DNA of 64,000 nt, from assembly GCF_031877795.1 (NCBI RefSeq), contig NC_133948.1, positions 12,632,948 to 12,696,947 of the forward strand, read 5' to 3'. The notes under the pieces were generated by a model. That model was given only the letters and a program-made list of their open reading frames with translations, searched no databases and was not told the origin of the DNA. The DNA is from Strix aluco. Lineage: Eukaryota > Chordata > Aves > Strigiformes > Strigidae. Position 1 is the stretch's first letter. Every line of letters begins with the position of its first letter. The position numbers and the translations under genes are program-made. Positions 24,401-34,848 of the stretch are shown here, one piece after another.

Positions 24401-27400
24401 GGCTGGTTATTAAGCTGACTTCTGCTGAAGCTCTTAAACCATCTGTGGTGAGCATTACCGGGCCACTTATTCGGATCTTGGGAGATCGGTTCAGCTGGAA
24501 TGTCAAAGTGGCTCTGCTTGAAACATTAAGCCTTCTTTTAGCTAAGGTAAGATTCAAAGTAATTGACTGTGGTTAGTGAACATTTTCTGTGGTAACCTTC
24601 AGAAGTATCTGTTGCTGTTCATGTAGATACAGCTCGGATGTCTGCTGGTGTGGATTTGATATTTAGGAATGGCACTGTAACTCGATTGTATTCTTCCAGC
24701 AGCTTCTAGCCTACCAAAAAAGCTCCCAATGCTTGAATCACTGGACTTTTAGAAATATTGCTAAGTGCTGATCCCACTTTCAAGTGTTTAAAAACTACCA
24801 TGTAATTAATCTCTCCCGTGTCCACCATTTTTATAAATTGTAAAGTTCAAAGATGATCATCTTATGTATCCTTGAACTGAGCGGAGCTTTTTAGTTCTCT
24901 GTATACAAAAAGCTGTTCATGGTGGTGTAAAGTCTTCCAACAATGTTACCCTTGTATTTCAGTATACAGAAAATAAGATTAGATTTGAAAGGGATAAAAG
25001 TTGCCTGTTTTTCCTATTTTAGTAGTGTATTAGGTCTGAATAAGGGCTATTTGTGATAACTAACTGCTATAGAAGAGGTCATGCTGTTTTCAGGCTTTGA
25101 TTTCTAGCCACTGTTTCAGACTTGAATGCACCATTTTCCCTTCTTTCATCTCTGGTATAGGTTGAGATTGCTCTGAAACCATTTTTGCCCCAATTGCAAA
25201 CAACCTTCACCAAAGCTCTACAAGACTCAAACCGTGCTGTTCGCCTTAAAGCTGCCGATGCTCTTGGTAAACTCATTGTCATCCACGTGAAGGTGGATCC
25301 TCTCTTCACGGAGCTGCTGAATGGAATTCGTTCCAGTGATGACTCTGCCATCAGGTAAGCCGTAGGTGATGCCTCAGACCTTCCTGTTTACTAAGTGTGA
25401 CAGAAAGGGCTAGGATGAATGAACAGAACTCCCAATTCTGAAAGTAAGATTTACTTATTAGTGAAAGCAGTTGACTGTTAATCAAGGGTTGTAAAACAAA
25501 GAATGTGGATGATAAGGACTTCCTGGGTCAGAAGCTAAGCTGTGACAGTGTATCAGGAAGCATTGCTTCGCATGTGCCTAGTTCTCCTCTCTCCTGCACA
25601 CCCTTCAGCAACCCACTGCAGCCCACTGTCAGATACGAGGCCATATTGTCAGTCTGACCTGAAGTAGTGCAGCTGTTCTTGTATCCTAAGTGCATAGATC
25701 CCTAAGAAATTAACTTCCTGATTTGAGAACTTTAATATGTTTAGTCAAAAAATCTTATGTTGTAACAGGCAGACACAAGTACACAAACATGGAAATATTC
25801 TCTAGCATGGAGTTTTCAGCAGTGCAGAGAGAGTATCAGTCTCCTAAACTGTAAGGCACATTAATGTAATTGCTGTGTAAGAAACTGTTCCAGGTATCCA
25901 GAGCTCAATTTTTTTTCTTTAGGGTGTGGGGAGAGGTGGTGTCTTGACTGTATGTTGTGGTCACTTCTAGGGACACGATGCTGCAAGCTCTGCGGTTTGT
26001 AACACGAGGAGCTGGTGCAAAAGTGGATGCTGCAATTAGGAAGAATATCAGCACGGTGCTTCTAGGGATGCTGGGACATGATGAGGTACTGTTTCAGCCA
26101 GCTGAAGGATCCCTGCTGTAGACAGTCGTCTTACTAAATTTAAAATCTGAATTTTCTAACAGAATTATTTTCTAAAACAACTTCCGGGGGAAATTACTAA
26201 TGATGGAGTGAAAAGAAACTTATATAAAGTGTGTGGTTGGGTATTGCTCACTAAACTGAAAAAAGTCTGTAAAATCAATCTCGTTGCAGCCTTTTAGTGT
26301 GTTAGCTGAGAGTCAGGTGCAAGAATTAGAGATCCGTAGCCAATCACTGGTAACTCTGAAAATCTGAGAGTTAAATGTTTCCTTAGCAACCCTATATGTG
26401 GGTTTGACCTGCAGCTCCTCACCAACGTGTTTGAGGCAGCTCTGAAGTCAGGATTTGCTTTTTGTCTTGGAGGAGACTTGCAATACCTTCACTATATGCA
26501 CATATGTGTGTTTCTAGGCTCTCAGGTAGGGTTTATCATTTAGTGTGAGAAATTTTTCAGGTAATGGTAGATTTTTCTCCAAAAAGTGAGAAGCTCTGCA
26601 AGTTTAATATAGGGTCTTCTATATATGGCAGATCGCAACAGTATCATCTGTGAGATGAAAATTAATCATCTAGTAATTTCTTCCTTATGTTTTAGTCTGT
26701 GCAACACTGATGTGCAACTGTTGGCATGCTAGAAACAGAGTAACTGAAAAATTGTTACTGGATAGTAAGTTTCAGTAGAGGAGTGAGTAGTGTTGGGATG
26801 GTCCCATAAGCAAGCCAAAACATCAAAAGCCTGGAAGTTTTTAATTTAAAAGTAGAATGAGTTTATCACAGAGATAAGCTGGCTAGAAGTAATGCTTACT
26901 TTGTAGACTGAATCTAAACTTAACACATCTTTTAAAACATTCATTTTCATCTTTATGGCTTTTCCATTTAACAAATCAGAATTTATATAAGGTCTACAAT
27001 TCTTCGGTCTCTTGCTTGTTTTTTTGACTGTGGATTTGGCTTTAAGTTCCATTATGTACAAAAAACCTTGCAAACTGTCAGAAATCCACAGGTAGTAGGA
27101 GTAAAATACTACTAATAGTATTTATTTCCTCCTCCTCTTTTTATTTCGTATCATTTTCTGTCACTTGCTTTTCTCGACGCTTATCTCTGATGTATATAGA
27201 GCTCAACAGATGTTACTCTTTTCTTCCTTTCCTTGTTAGGATGCCACCCGCATGGCCTCAGCTGGCTGCTTAGCAGAACTGTGTGCATTTCTGTCAGAAG
27301 AGGAGCTCAGTACTGTTCTCCACCAGCACTTACTGGGTAGGTGAAGCTGTTTACAGTGACTGGAACTGATTCTGAAAGCAGGGGAAGATTCCTTCCTAGT

Positions 27401-30400
27401 CACTGGCTCAGGAAAACTTTGTGACTAATTATTTAGGTTATCTTTATTTATTGTGACTTATTATTTAGGTTATCTTTATCTTAAACCTGAATCTCTACTC
27501 TAAAATTTTCTTGTACTTTTCTTTGCTCATGGCTGTTCATTTGTACACCCTGGTGCATAGTTGAGCACAGGCTGGTGGTTGTAATTTGAGGTTCCCTGTA
27601 CTTTTTTTCTGAATTTTTTTTCATATGCGTTGATGAAAGTACCAGCATGGCTGAGTGATTGCCAGTGCTGATGCAGAGAGGATGGGAGGGAACAAGATGC
27701 TCAGGCAGGATGGACAGGAGGGCTGTTCCACATTTTTTGATGGCACTGTGATCTTAGATTGGCTTATGCTTGCTGCAGATCACATCTGATACTTCTGGAG
27801 AATTAACTAATTTGCCTCTAAGTTAGATAAAAGCATGACTTTTGTAGGAACTCATAGTGGTTGGGAGTGCTATGGGATTGTTTTCTTCTATGGAATTAAA
27901 AAGGGAATCTGTTAGCTAGTTTCAAATTACAGATGACTTACAATTTTATTAGAGAGTCAAAGTTTGTGTAATTCCGATGCCAAGCTCCTTCGTGCACTAA
28001 GTGATGTGGGACTGATTATGTGTGACCGAGACCATCAGAAGTAACTGGGTTGAACAATACAGAGTCACTTGTTTGTGTCTGGTTGCCACATCTGCCCAGA
28101 AGGTGTTCCTGTCTGGTAGAGGTGGTGCATTTCAGCACTGTTTGTATGGCTTTTGGGGAGGAGTGGAGGAAGCAAGGCATTGCTTTAGATGCTGTATATT
28201 ATTTCATTTTATGGAAGTGAATTGATGAAAGCTTTCTTAGATGAAGAGGAATGGACAGCAGGAGCCTTGCTATTGTTCTTTTCTTTCCTTTGCAGCAGAT
28301 GTCTCTGGCATTGACTGGATGGTGAGACACGGACGAAGCCTGGCTCTCTCCGTGGCTGTAAACGTTGCTCCTAGCAGGCTGTGTTCCCCCAAATACTACA
28401 ACAGTGTTCAGGAGATGATCCTCAGCAATGCCACGGCTGACAGGGTAAGTGCTACATGAGAGTGGGCGAGTTCTGTCGCAAGCGCTTGTTGGGAGTGGTT
28501 TTAAAAGGTGTGCGGGGTCCCTCTGTTACCAAACAGAACAAAAATTGCCAAGCACAATCTGAAGATTATCCCTTGGCTAGATGCAGTTTTTATAGTGAAA
28601 TTACACGACTGTTCTGATCTCTGTGGAGGCGAAGATTAAATAATCTTCAGCTGCAGAGTAGCTTTCATTTGGAGTAAATGATGCTTCTGTTTCCCTATTA
28701 AAGTTCTCATTCATGGGCCAGGTTTACAAGAAGTGCAAGTATTTCATTTTAGGAGGAAGATTTTAAATCTAGGATTGAATGAGTAACTTGGTATAGAGAA
28801 CCTGGGGGCTCTGTGGGGCCTGCCACCTCATTTCATGTGGCTTATAGTCGCATTTTGATTTTCTTCATCGTATTACCCAATAATATTAACCCAGTTTTCC
28901 TGCTTTGCATGCTACAGTTTTTTTGAAAGATCGGTTTAGCCTTCCCCTAAAGCTTACCAGACCATGAGCCTAGTTATAAAGGCTGTTGAACTCTGCTGTG
29001 GTAATACCAGTTTTTGTCTTTACATTGAAGATTCCCATTGCGGTTAGTGGCATCAGAGGGATGGGCTTTCTTATGAAATACCACATGGAAGGAGGAGGGA
29101 ACCTACCTCCAAAACTTTCCAACCTCTTTATTAAGGTAAGACTTTTTACGATAACTACCTGGCATTGCTCTCATGTGATCTTTCTTTGAGCTAACTCACA
29201 GGTGGCTTTCTCTATCAAATCTCTGTATAGTAACCCAGCATGAAAACTGAAAACTTGGTTGCTTTAGCTTGCGAAGCTCTAAATCCCCTGATCCCTGAAA
29301 ATCTAGATTGTTTCTTTTTGTGGCAAAGTACAGAATCACTTTAGCAGCCCGCTTTGCAGATGTGAATACAATTCCGCTATCCTTGCTGTAATATGGAAAT
29401 GTGACTTTTGATCTTTCTGTGGTAAACCTCAGTTTTGATTCTTATCAATTAATTTTTTCCTTTGCAGTAACAAACAGCTGACAAAGAAGCAGAGAAGAGT
29501 GGGGGGGAGTTGTCAGTTTTTTAAGGCTGCTAAAAGTCAAATGGCCTTTGTCAGAAATGCATCAAATACCAGCTCTCACCTTACCTGGTTTTGCTGAAGT
29601 ACTTTGTGACTTCCGCTGTTGTGGAAGGGAGTAGCTCCAAAAGGCTGAGATAAAAGAGAGTATTGAAGTTAACGCTTTTTTCAGTTCATATCTATTTAAA
29701 TATTCTACCTCAAAATTCCTTTCTTTCTTGGTTGTTCTGTTCTTCTGGTGTGTGCGTGTTTTGTTTTGTTCCCCCTGCCAAGTGTCTCTGAATTTTGAAC
29801 ATTAGAACCTCTGGATGTTTTTAACATCTTAGAAAAGATAGGGGGAGAGAGAGTGAGGGGTAGTGCTGGAGTGGGAGAGCTGTTTTTTATTTTGTCTGTC
29901 ATCTTTGTTTTAAATGTGTTATATTTTCATGTCTTACATTTCTTTTCAATTTACTTGAAAAACTATGAAACATGCAAGTTGACATGATGCAGGCCATCAT
30001 TCTTCAAAGTAGACTTTTTGTTTGAAATCCTACACTTATATATGAATTTGTATCATAGTAGTGTACTCAAATATAAGTATCACAGCTGTCACAATACCTT
30101 TATCACAGTATTAATAATGCAGTTGACATTCAGATGTTAGCTTTCAAGTTCTAGATGTGTTGAGATTAAATAAAAAATACAAAGCTCTTATTTCTTTTTT
30201 CATTTTAAAATGAAATCCGCTTTTGAAATGCACCTTATGCTCCAACCAGAGATTGACTTGGCTGTTGCTGCTGGAGTGTATTTTACAGAGGTGCTAACAC
30301 TATCAGCTTTTGCTGCACTTAGTGGTCATTGTCATTTCCTGAGACAGCTGAGAGAAGTGTGTGACCCTGTCATCAACCACATTTTTAGAAGTTTTCTTTT

Positions 30401-31568
30401 CAAAAGGTGTCTTGTTTTCAAGGTTTGATCTTCTCTTACTGTTACACAGTTTAGTCAGACTTGTTGGTAACAAGTTTGTCTCCTGTGTACCTGTGAGCTG
30501 AAAATTCTTGTGATAGTTTAAAATACTTAAACCAAAAAAACCCCAAACTACTGCTTTAAATACCTGTCCTTGGTATATCTGAATTGAAGTCCATCTTTGT
30601 CTCCTTCAGTGTCTTCAGAACTCATCCAGTGACATAAAGTTAGTTGCAGAAAAGATGATTTGGTGGGCAAATAAAAACCATCTTCCCTCACTGGATCCTC
30701 AGACAATTAAACCAATTCTCAAAGCGCTTCTGGACAACACAAAGGACAAAAACACCAGTGTAAGAGCCTACAGCGACCAAGCTATTGTCAATCTTCTGAA
30801 GATGAGAGCGGGTGAAGAAGTGCTTGAGGTATGAGACAGAAGAAAATGTAATCATTGGTAGAAGGCTGTGTCACAGCACTCTGCGTATGGTTCGGTGTTG
30901 TGCCTGGAGCCTCTGGATGTGCTGGCAGCCTCTTACAGAATAGATGGAGTGGGACATTCCTATTTGCATTTAAGCCTTCATCAGTATTCTCATGCTAAGC
31001 CTTGAAGAAATAAGCATTACCGATACTGTACAACCTTACAGTGCAGTATTAATAAAATCAAGGTATTTGACATACCTCCCAGGTTGAAAGCCTTTCTTTC
31101 AAAGTGCCTTAAGCCTTTACTGCACTGTAGTTACCTTAGCTAGGACTGCTGGTTTATCACTTTTGTCACTTGTATAATCCTTCTGCAGCTTTACTGGTGC
31201 TAGGGGGAGAGTATTTTTAGATGGATTACCTTGTACATCCATTTCCAGACCTCTTTTCTAAGTCTTAGCTGCTTTTGTACAGTCCCCATGTCTGGAATCA
31301 TAAGATTTATCTAAAATCTTTCAAACATACCAAAATCCTTCGTCGACGAAGATAAATACAGCTTTTAAGGCACTTACATTTATTCTTCTTTTGAATGGTC
31401 TGTCATAAGGAATTGGTAATTGGTGGTGTTTTCCTTCCACAGTCGGTTTCCAAGATTCTAGATGCTGCCAGCTTGGAGCTTCTCAACGAAAGCTGCAGGA
31501 GATCTCTGAAGAAGCTGGCTGGCCAGGCTGACTCTGATGAACAGATAGATGATACTATACTGACGTGA
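438..31568 (+). CDS. GCN1: GCN1, activator of the eIF2-alpha kinase GCN2 (5' partial, 43 exons)
   Basis: GCN1 is a giant cytosolic HEAT-repeat protein that binds collided ribosomes and delivers the signal to the RWD domain of GCN2, starting the integrated stress response. Exons read from the sequence: 438-530, 1988-2063, 2240-2399, 3332-3521, 3642-3766, 4111-4289, 4473-4566, 5336-5449, 5649-5847, 6333-6488, 9185-9366, 9650-9730, 10234-10377, 11048-11175, 11347-11536, 11955-12025, 12801-12966, 13930-14124, 14317-14563, 15188-15309, 15620-15734, 16198-16377, 16719-16939, 17719-17787, 17933-18071, 18180-18376, 18751-18893, 19657-19774, 19943-20158, 20496-20660, 21079-21240, 21695-21787, 22024-22167, 23138-23407, 23678-23791, 24316-24546, 25161-25354, 25971-26085, 27240-27336, 28296-28444, 29031-29135, 30610-30828, 31443-31568. 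Every junction keeps the frame. All donors are GT except the one after 22167. The sum is 2,163 residues plus stop, against about 2,671 in human GCN1 (from memory), so about 500 N-terminal residues lie upstream. The translation matches remembered vertebrate GCN1 along its whole length. Confidence 0.97.
531..1987 (+). other. GCN1 intron between local exons 1 and 2
   Basis: The intron runs from GTAAAT to CACAG and is AT-rich. It interrupts an alanine codon (G at the end of exon 1, CG at the start of exon 2). I see no repeat or RNA gene in it. Confidence 0.85.
6489..9184 (+). other. Longest GCN1 intron in the window
   Basis: This 2.7 kb intron lies between GTAAAA and TTCACAG. It contains one short CR1 fragment at about 8786-8870 and several short T-rich runs. 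No other feature is visible. The coding frame across it (CCA G / GT GCT GCC) is intact. Confidence 0.85.
8786..8870 (-). repeat. CR1 LINE fragment (3' end)
   Basis: The words AGAATCATAGACTCATTTAG, GGTTGGAAAAGACC, AAGATCATCAAGTCCAACC and CCTAACCCTGCAGTGCCAC in a row are the reverse complement of the 3' terminus of avian CR1. Only about 85 bases are recognisable, the usual short 5'-truncated form. It sits inside a GCN1 intron, about 300 bases before the exon at 9185. Confidence 0.85.
13930..16939 (+). other. GCN1: GCN1 local exons 18-23: eEF3-like HEAT region
   Basis: By counting back from the stop, this block covers about human residues 1290-1650, which includes the part of GCN1 related to the HEAT domain of fungal translation elongation factor eEF3. 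In yeast this region is needed for binding Gcn20, the relative of vertebrate ABCF3. It is the most conserved stretch seen here, with segments such as [20 protein letters not shown] in exon 19 and [20 protein letters not shown] in exon 23. All six exons have canonical acceptors and donors. Assignment to the eEF3-like region is by position and by family knowledge. Confidence 0.88.
18502..18529. repeat. A-rich homopolymer run in a GCN1 intron
   Basis: Nineteen A, one G and eight A lie between exons 26 and 27, with no identifiable retroposon in front. Confidence 0.85.
22168..23137 (+). other. GC-AG intron of GCN1
   Basis: The exon ends GAG CAA TTG at 22167 and the intron begins GCAAGT, the typical form of the rare GC donor class. 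It ends at TTTAG (23133-23137), before GAG ATG GCA. Using the nearest GT (22172) would add four bases and break the frame with the next exon, while the GC site joins EQL to EMANCQ exactly as in other vertebrate GCN1 proteins. Confidence 0.85.
24316..25354 (+). other. GCN1: GCN1 local exons 36-37: predicted RWD-binding domain for GCN2
   Basis: Counting from the C terminus, exons 36 (24316-24546) and 37 (25161-25354) fall at about human residues 2260-2400, where the RWD-binding domain that contacts the N-terminal RWD domain of GCN2 is annotated. Visible sequence includes [19 protein letters not shown] and [20 protein letters not shown]. The assignment rests on position and remembered annotation. 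No contact residues were tested. Confidence 0.75.
25971..31568 (+). other. GCN1: GCN1 local exons 38-43: C-terminal region
   Basis: The last six exons finish the HEAT array with [20 protein letters not shown] in exon 40, [20 protein letters not shown] in exon 42, and the acidic tail ending DDTILT. Introns are longer here (1.15 kb at 26086-27239, 0.96 kb at 27337-28295, 1.47 kb at 29136-30609). They show no further exon or recognisable transposon, apart from a small 32-bp tandem duplication near 27421. The stop TGA at 31566-31568 is followed directly by two more in-frame stops. Confidence 0.92.
27421..27479 (+). repeat. Two-copy 32-bp tandem duplication in a GCN1 intron
   Basis: Two 27-base copies, 27421-27447 and 27453-27479, differ by a single base. 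They share the words GTGACT and TTATTTAGGTTATCTTTAT and are separated by five bases, giving a period of 32. Confidence 0.9.
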
Positions 31569-32165
31569 TAATAAAGCTCCAGAAGACAAGAAAACACTGA
31601 ACCAACCGCTGCATCAGCATTTCAACTCAAACACCTATTTTAAATGTTTTCATTTTTGAAAATGTTAATTCTGATGGGATTTCATGAAAAGGACTCCCAG
31701 AGAGTATTTTAGTATCAAATATACCAGAATAGCCTTAATTAGACCCACATTAGCTGAAAATTGAAAATTTGGTCCCCTTTTTGAAACAGATAACGCGCAA
31801 GAAACAGATATACTAATCAATACTGGTAAATTGTGGCCAATTGTGAGATGTGGCTAGAGCACATCAGGCTTAAACTCTGGTGACACTATTTCCTTTCCAG
31901 GGTCTGTGCAAAAACTCCAGTAGTGGAAGAATTGTTGGTCTTTTCCACGGACCCTGTGAAGCAGGAATAGAACTCAGTGAAAGTTAAAGCGTATTGTTTT
32001 TGTGTACTGCTAACTTGCTGCTTGTGACGGTTCTGAAGACTGAAAATCCCTGTAAAACAAAGTATTTAAAATAGCCTTAGAAATCACAAATGCGAAAGGG
32101 GGATTAAATGCAGTCTGATTAAAAAAGGAACATTTAATAAAGGCTCTGACTTTGATCCTTCTGGT
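31569..32165 (+). other. GCN1: GCN1 3' untranslated region (predicted end)
   Basis: The end is set by the AATAAA at 32136-32141, followed within 40 bases by a T/GT-rich stretch. A first AATAAA at 31570-31575 overlaps the tandem stop codons. It has no GT-rich element after it, so I judge it unlikely to be the main site. The end is inferred and could lie further right. Confidence 0.5.
32136..32141 (+). terminator. Candidate GCN1 poly(A) signal
   Basis: AATAAA lies about 570 bases after the GCN1 stop codon, and the following 40 bases contain CTGGTGTAAACTGTTCTTTT, a plausible downstream U/GU-rich element. The signal is chosen from sequence alone. Confidence 0.5.
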
Positions 32166-33129
32166 GTAAACTGTTCTTTTTACAAATTCATTCGTCAACA
32201 ACCTTACACTGCGATTTACTTTTTGGACCTGCTTTTTCTAGGGCATAGTTTGTGGAGTGGGTAGTGCTGTAATCTATAAAAACCTTTTGCAAAACTGAGG
32301 CAAGCTAGGGTTTAAAACCGAGCCAGAACTGACATTTAATGAAATTGGTAAGTAATTACTCCTATTAATTTCCAAAGTATTTTTGACTACAGACAGCTTT
32401 TTTAGTTATTCAACTTGTGAAACGTCCTCTATTTTTATGTCTTCAAAGGCTTCACAAGATACTTGGCACTTCCAACATACAGCTTTTTTTTTTTTTTTTT
32501 TGTCAGTGAGTTGTACTGCTCCAAGAAAAGCAGTATTTTATTTTACCTGGCCACATATATCTCTCTTTTTAAAATTAATTTTAATTTACTAATACCTTTT
32601 ATGCCACTTGATGGAAATAGTGAAAATCTCGTTGCAGAATACAAATTTTTAGAAGGAAAAATGAGCTTTACATTCTATGTAGAGTAACAGTTAAGTGAGC
32701 CTTATCTATTTTATGAACGTACACAGAAGCTGGTTGCACCTGAGAAGCCAGAGCATTAAGATTTGCTGTTTCAAATGCGGGGGTGGTTGTGTGTGTGTGG
32801 AATCTCCCTTGCATGTAAACCATGATGAAGGGAGGAGAACACAACAGTATACATAAAATTTGAAAGCATAAAATGTAACCACATGGGAGCACCCATTCTG
32901 CTAGAACCAATTTGCTGATTGCTATGGCAGTAGCAGCAAACAGAAAAACATTTGATTTTCACCATACAAATGCCTCAGCAAGATACAGTCTTGAGTAGAT
33001 GTTTGGGAGTGCTGTGCTTTGTTCTGGTCAAAACTATAAGAACCTGTCAAAATGTTTTTGATGTTATGTCAGCTTCTAACCCTGTGGTGTAGGCTCCTGG
33101 CTACAGAGATTTGCTGTAGGAGTCAGTGG
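32166..33129. other. Intergenic sequence downstream of GCN1
   Basis: AT-rich DNA with an 18-base T run at 32484-32501 and a short GTGT run near 32790. Open frames here are short and unlike any family I recognise. No gene is supported. Confidence 0.6.
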
Positions 33130-33620
33130 AATAGTGTTGGAAGGGACTTGGGAAAATCAGCTATTTACCCCTCACCTCAGCTCCAACTAAACCATTTCTA
33201 ACTGATTTCCATATAACTGTTTTTTACAGCATGGTATGATGGAGATTCCATAATCTCTCTGTGCCATCTATTTCATTATATAAACTTTTCCGACTGTCAG
33301 ACCTTACCTTGTGTCTAAAAAAAAAAAAATCTTCCTTGCTGTTACTTGAGTCCATTACTGCTTGTCCTGTTCCCACAGACATTGCAAATAGTTCATTTTT
33401 CCAGCAACTGCATCATCACTTCAATGTTCTCACTCCTGGATGAAACAAGTTTAGATTTTCTAAGTCTTTCTCATAGATTTTCATGTTTTCTAAACTTACG
33501 CAGCTGCCCTCTGCATTTGTTCCATTCTGATTCATACTGGCCTCGTGGTGTCCATTGCTGGACTGGGTCTTCTAGGGGAGAAGATGACTTTGCAAGCCCT
33601 ACGTACCACACTGTTGTCTA
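33130..33620 (-). repeat. Ancient degraded CR1 LINE copy
   Basis: The stretch begins with GTGTTGGAAGGGACTTGG and continues with GAGATTCCATAATCTCTCTG, then GAGTCCATTACTGCTTGTCC, then a poorly preserved TTTCTAAGTCTTTCTCATAG and GTACCACACTGTTGT. These words come in the order of the CR1 3' region read on the minus strand. Divergence is high, so the edges are approximate and the copy is clearly old. Confidence 0.6.
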
Positions 33621-34277
33621 TCCCAACACAAGGTCTGGGTGTTCTTTTTTTTTGCAACAGCACAGTGTTGTTGATGTGTTTAGTTTGTGATCAGCTATGA
33701 AGCCAAGCTACAGAATTGCTCTTTGGCTATTTATTTTCAATCTTGTATTTATGCAGTTGGCTATTACTACAAAACTGCAGCACTTTCAGCTGGTCGTACT
33801 TAAATTGTATTCTATGTATTTCATAATATCTCCATTCTGAAGGTGGTTTTTAATTCTGGTTTTGCCTTCCAAATCATTGCAAATCTTAAGCCATCTTAAA
33901 ACTGTATTTTGCGCTGAATTGGTAATAATATCAAGGAATGAAAACTCAACTAAAAATGCTTTTAAAGATTTGGCAGTCTCAGGGCACTGGAATTAGTTTC
34001 ACCTATAGTGAAGTAGCTGTGTTTTGGGATGACAGAGGAACAGCAGTTAAACCATGCAATGCAAAAACTTCTGTGCGCTGAAACATGTACAAAATTTTAT
34101 GCCATTCAAAAACTACTAAACTGGTGACAAAAAGCTCAGTGACTGTATTGGAATCACTCCATCATTGCAGACAGGAAGGAAGAAAAAAATTGCAAGTTTC
34201 TCTGAAGTCGGGCTGTTTGAGCTCTTGATTATGGGCACCTTGTCTTACCTATTTTATCTTGGATTCTAATTGATGCT

Positions 34278-34843
34278 TGTCCTGATTTTGGCTGGGACAG
34301 AGTTAATTTTCTTCCTAGTAGCTGGTACGGTGCTGTGTTTTGGATTTAGTGTGAGAATAATGTTGCTAACACACTGATGTTTAGTTGTTGCTAAGTAGTG
34401 CTTATCCTAAATCAAGGATTTTTCAGTTTCCCATGCTCTGCCAGCAAGGGGGTGCACAAGAAGCTGGAGGGGGGAGCATGGCCAGGACAGCTGACCCCAA
34501 CTAGCCAAAGGGATACGCCACACCATGGGACATCATGCCCAGTATATGAACTGGGGGGGAGTTGGCCGGGAGGGGCCGATCGCTGCTCAGGGACTGGCTG
34601 GGCATCAGTCAGCAGGTGGTGAGCAATTGCTTTGTGCATCACTTGTCTTTCTTGGGTTTTATTTCTCTCTTTTTGTTATCTTCCTTTTCATTGCTATTAT
34701 TATTATTAATTATCTTTTAATTTATTTCAATTATTAAATTGTTCTTAACCCACAAGTTTTACTTTGATTCTCCTCCATGGGGAGGGTGGAGGAGGGAGCA
34801 AGTGGCTTTGTGGTGCTTCACTGCTGGCTGTTAAAACACAACA
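34278..34843 (+). mobile_element. Solo LTR of an ERVL-type endogenous retrovirus
   Basis: The 566-bp element starts TGTCCTGATTTTGGCTGGGA and ends GTTAAAACACAACA, the TG...CA ends of an LTR. The five bases before it (34273-34277) and after it (34844-34848) are both ATGCT, a perfect target-site duplication of the length made by ERVL integrases. An ATTAAA at 34733-34738 is a possible LTR poly(A) signal. No gag, pol or env remnant is present on either side, so this is a solo LTR left by recombination. It resembles, from memory, the LTR family called TguLTR5 in zebra finch. It is not coding. Confidence 0.88.
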
Positions 34844-34848
34844 ATGCT

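Noticed and set aside
31570-31575. AATAAA directly after the GCN1 stop as the main poly(A) signal
   Set aside because: The next 40 bases are A-rich without a U/GU-rich element, and a better-placed signal exists at 32136.
34398-34737. Open frames inside the solo LTR
   Set aside because: They lie wholly within the LTR, on both strands, and no retroviral coding region is present.
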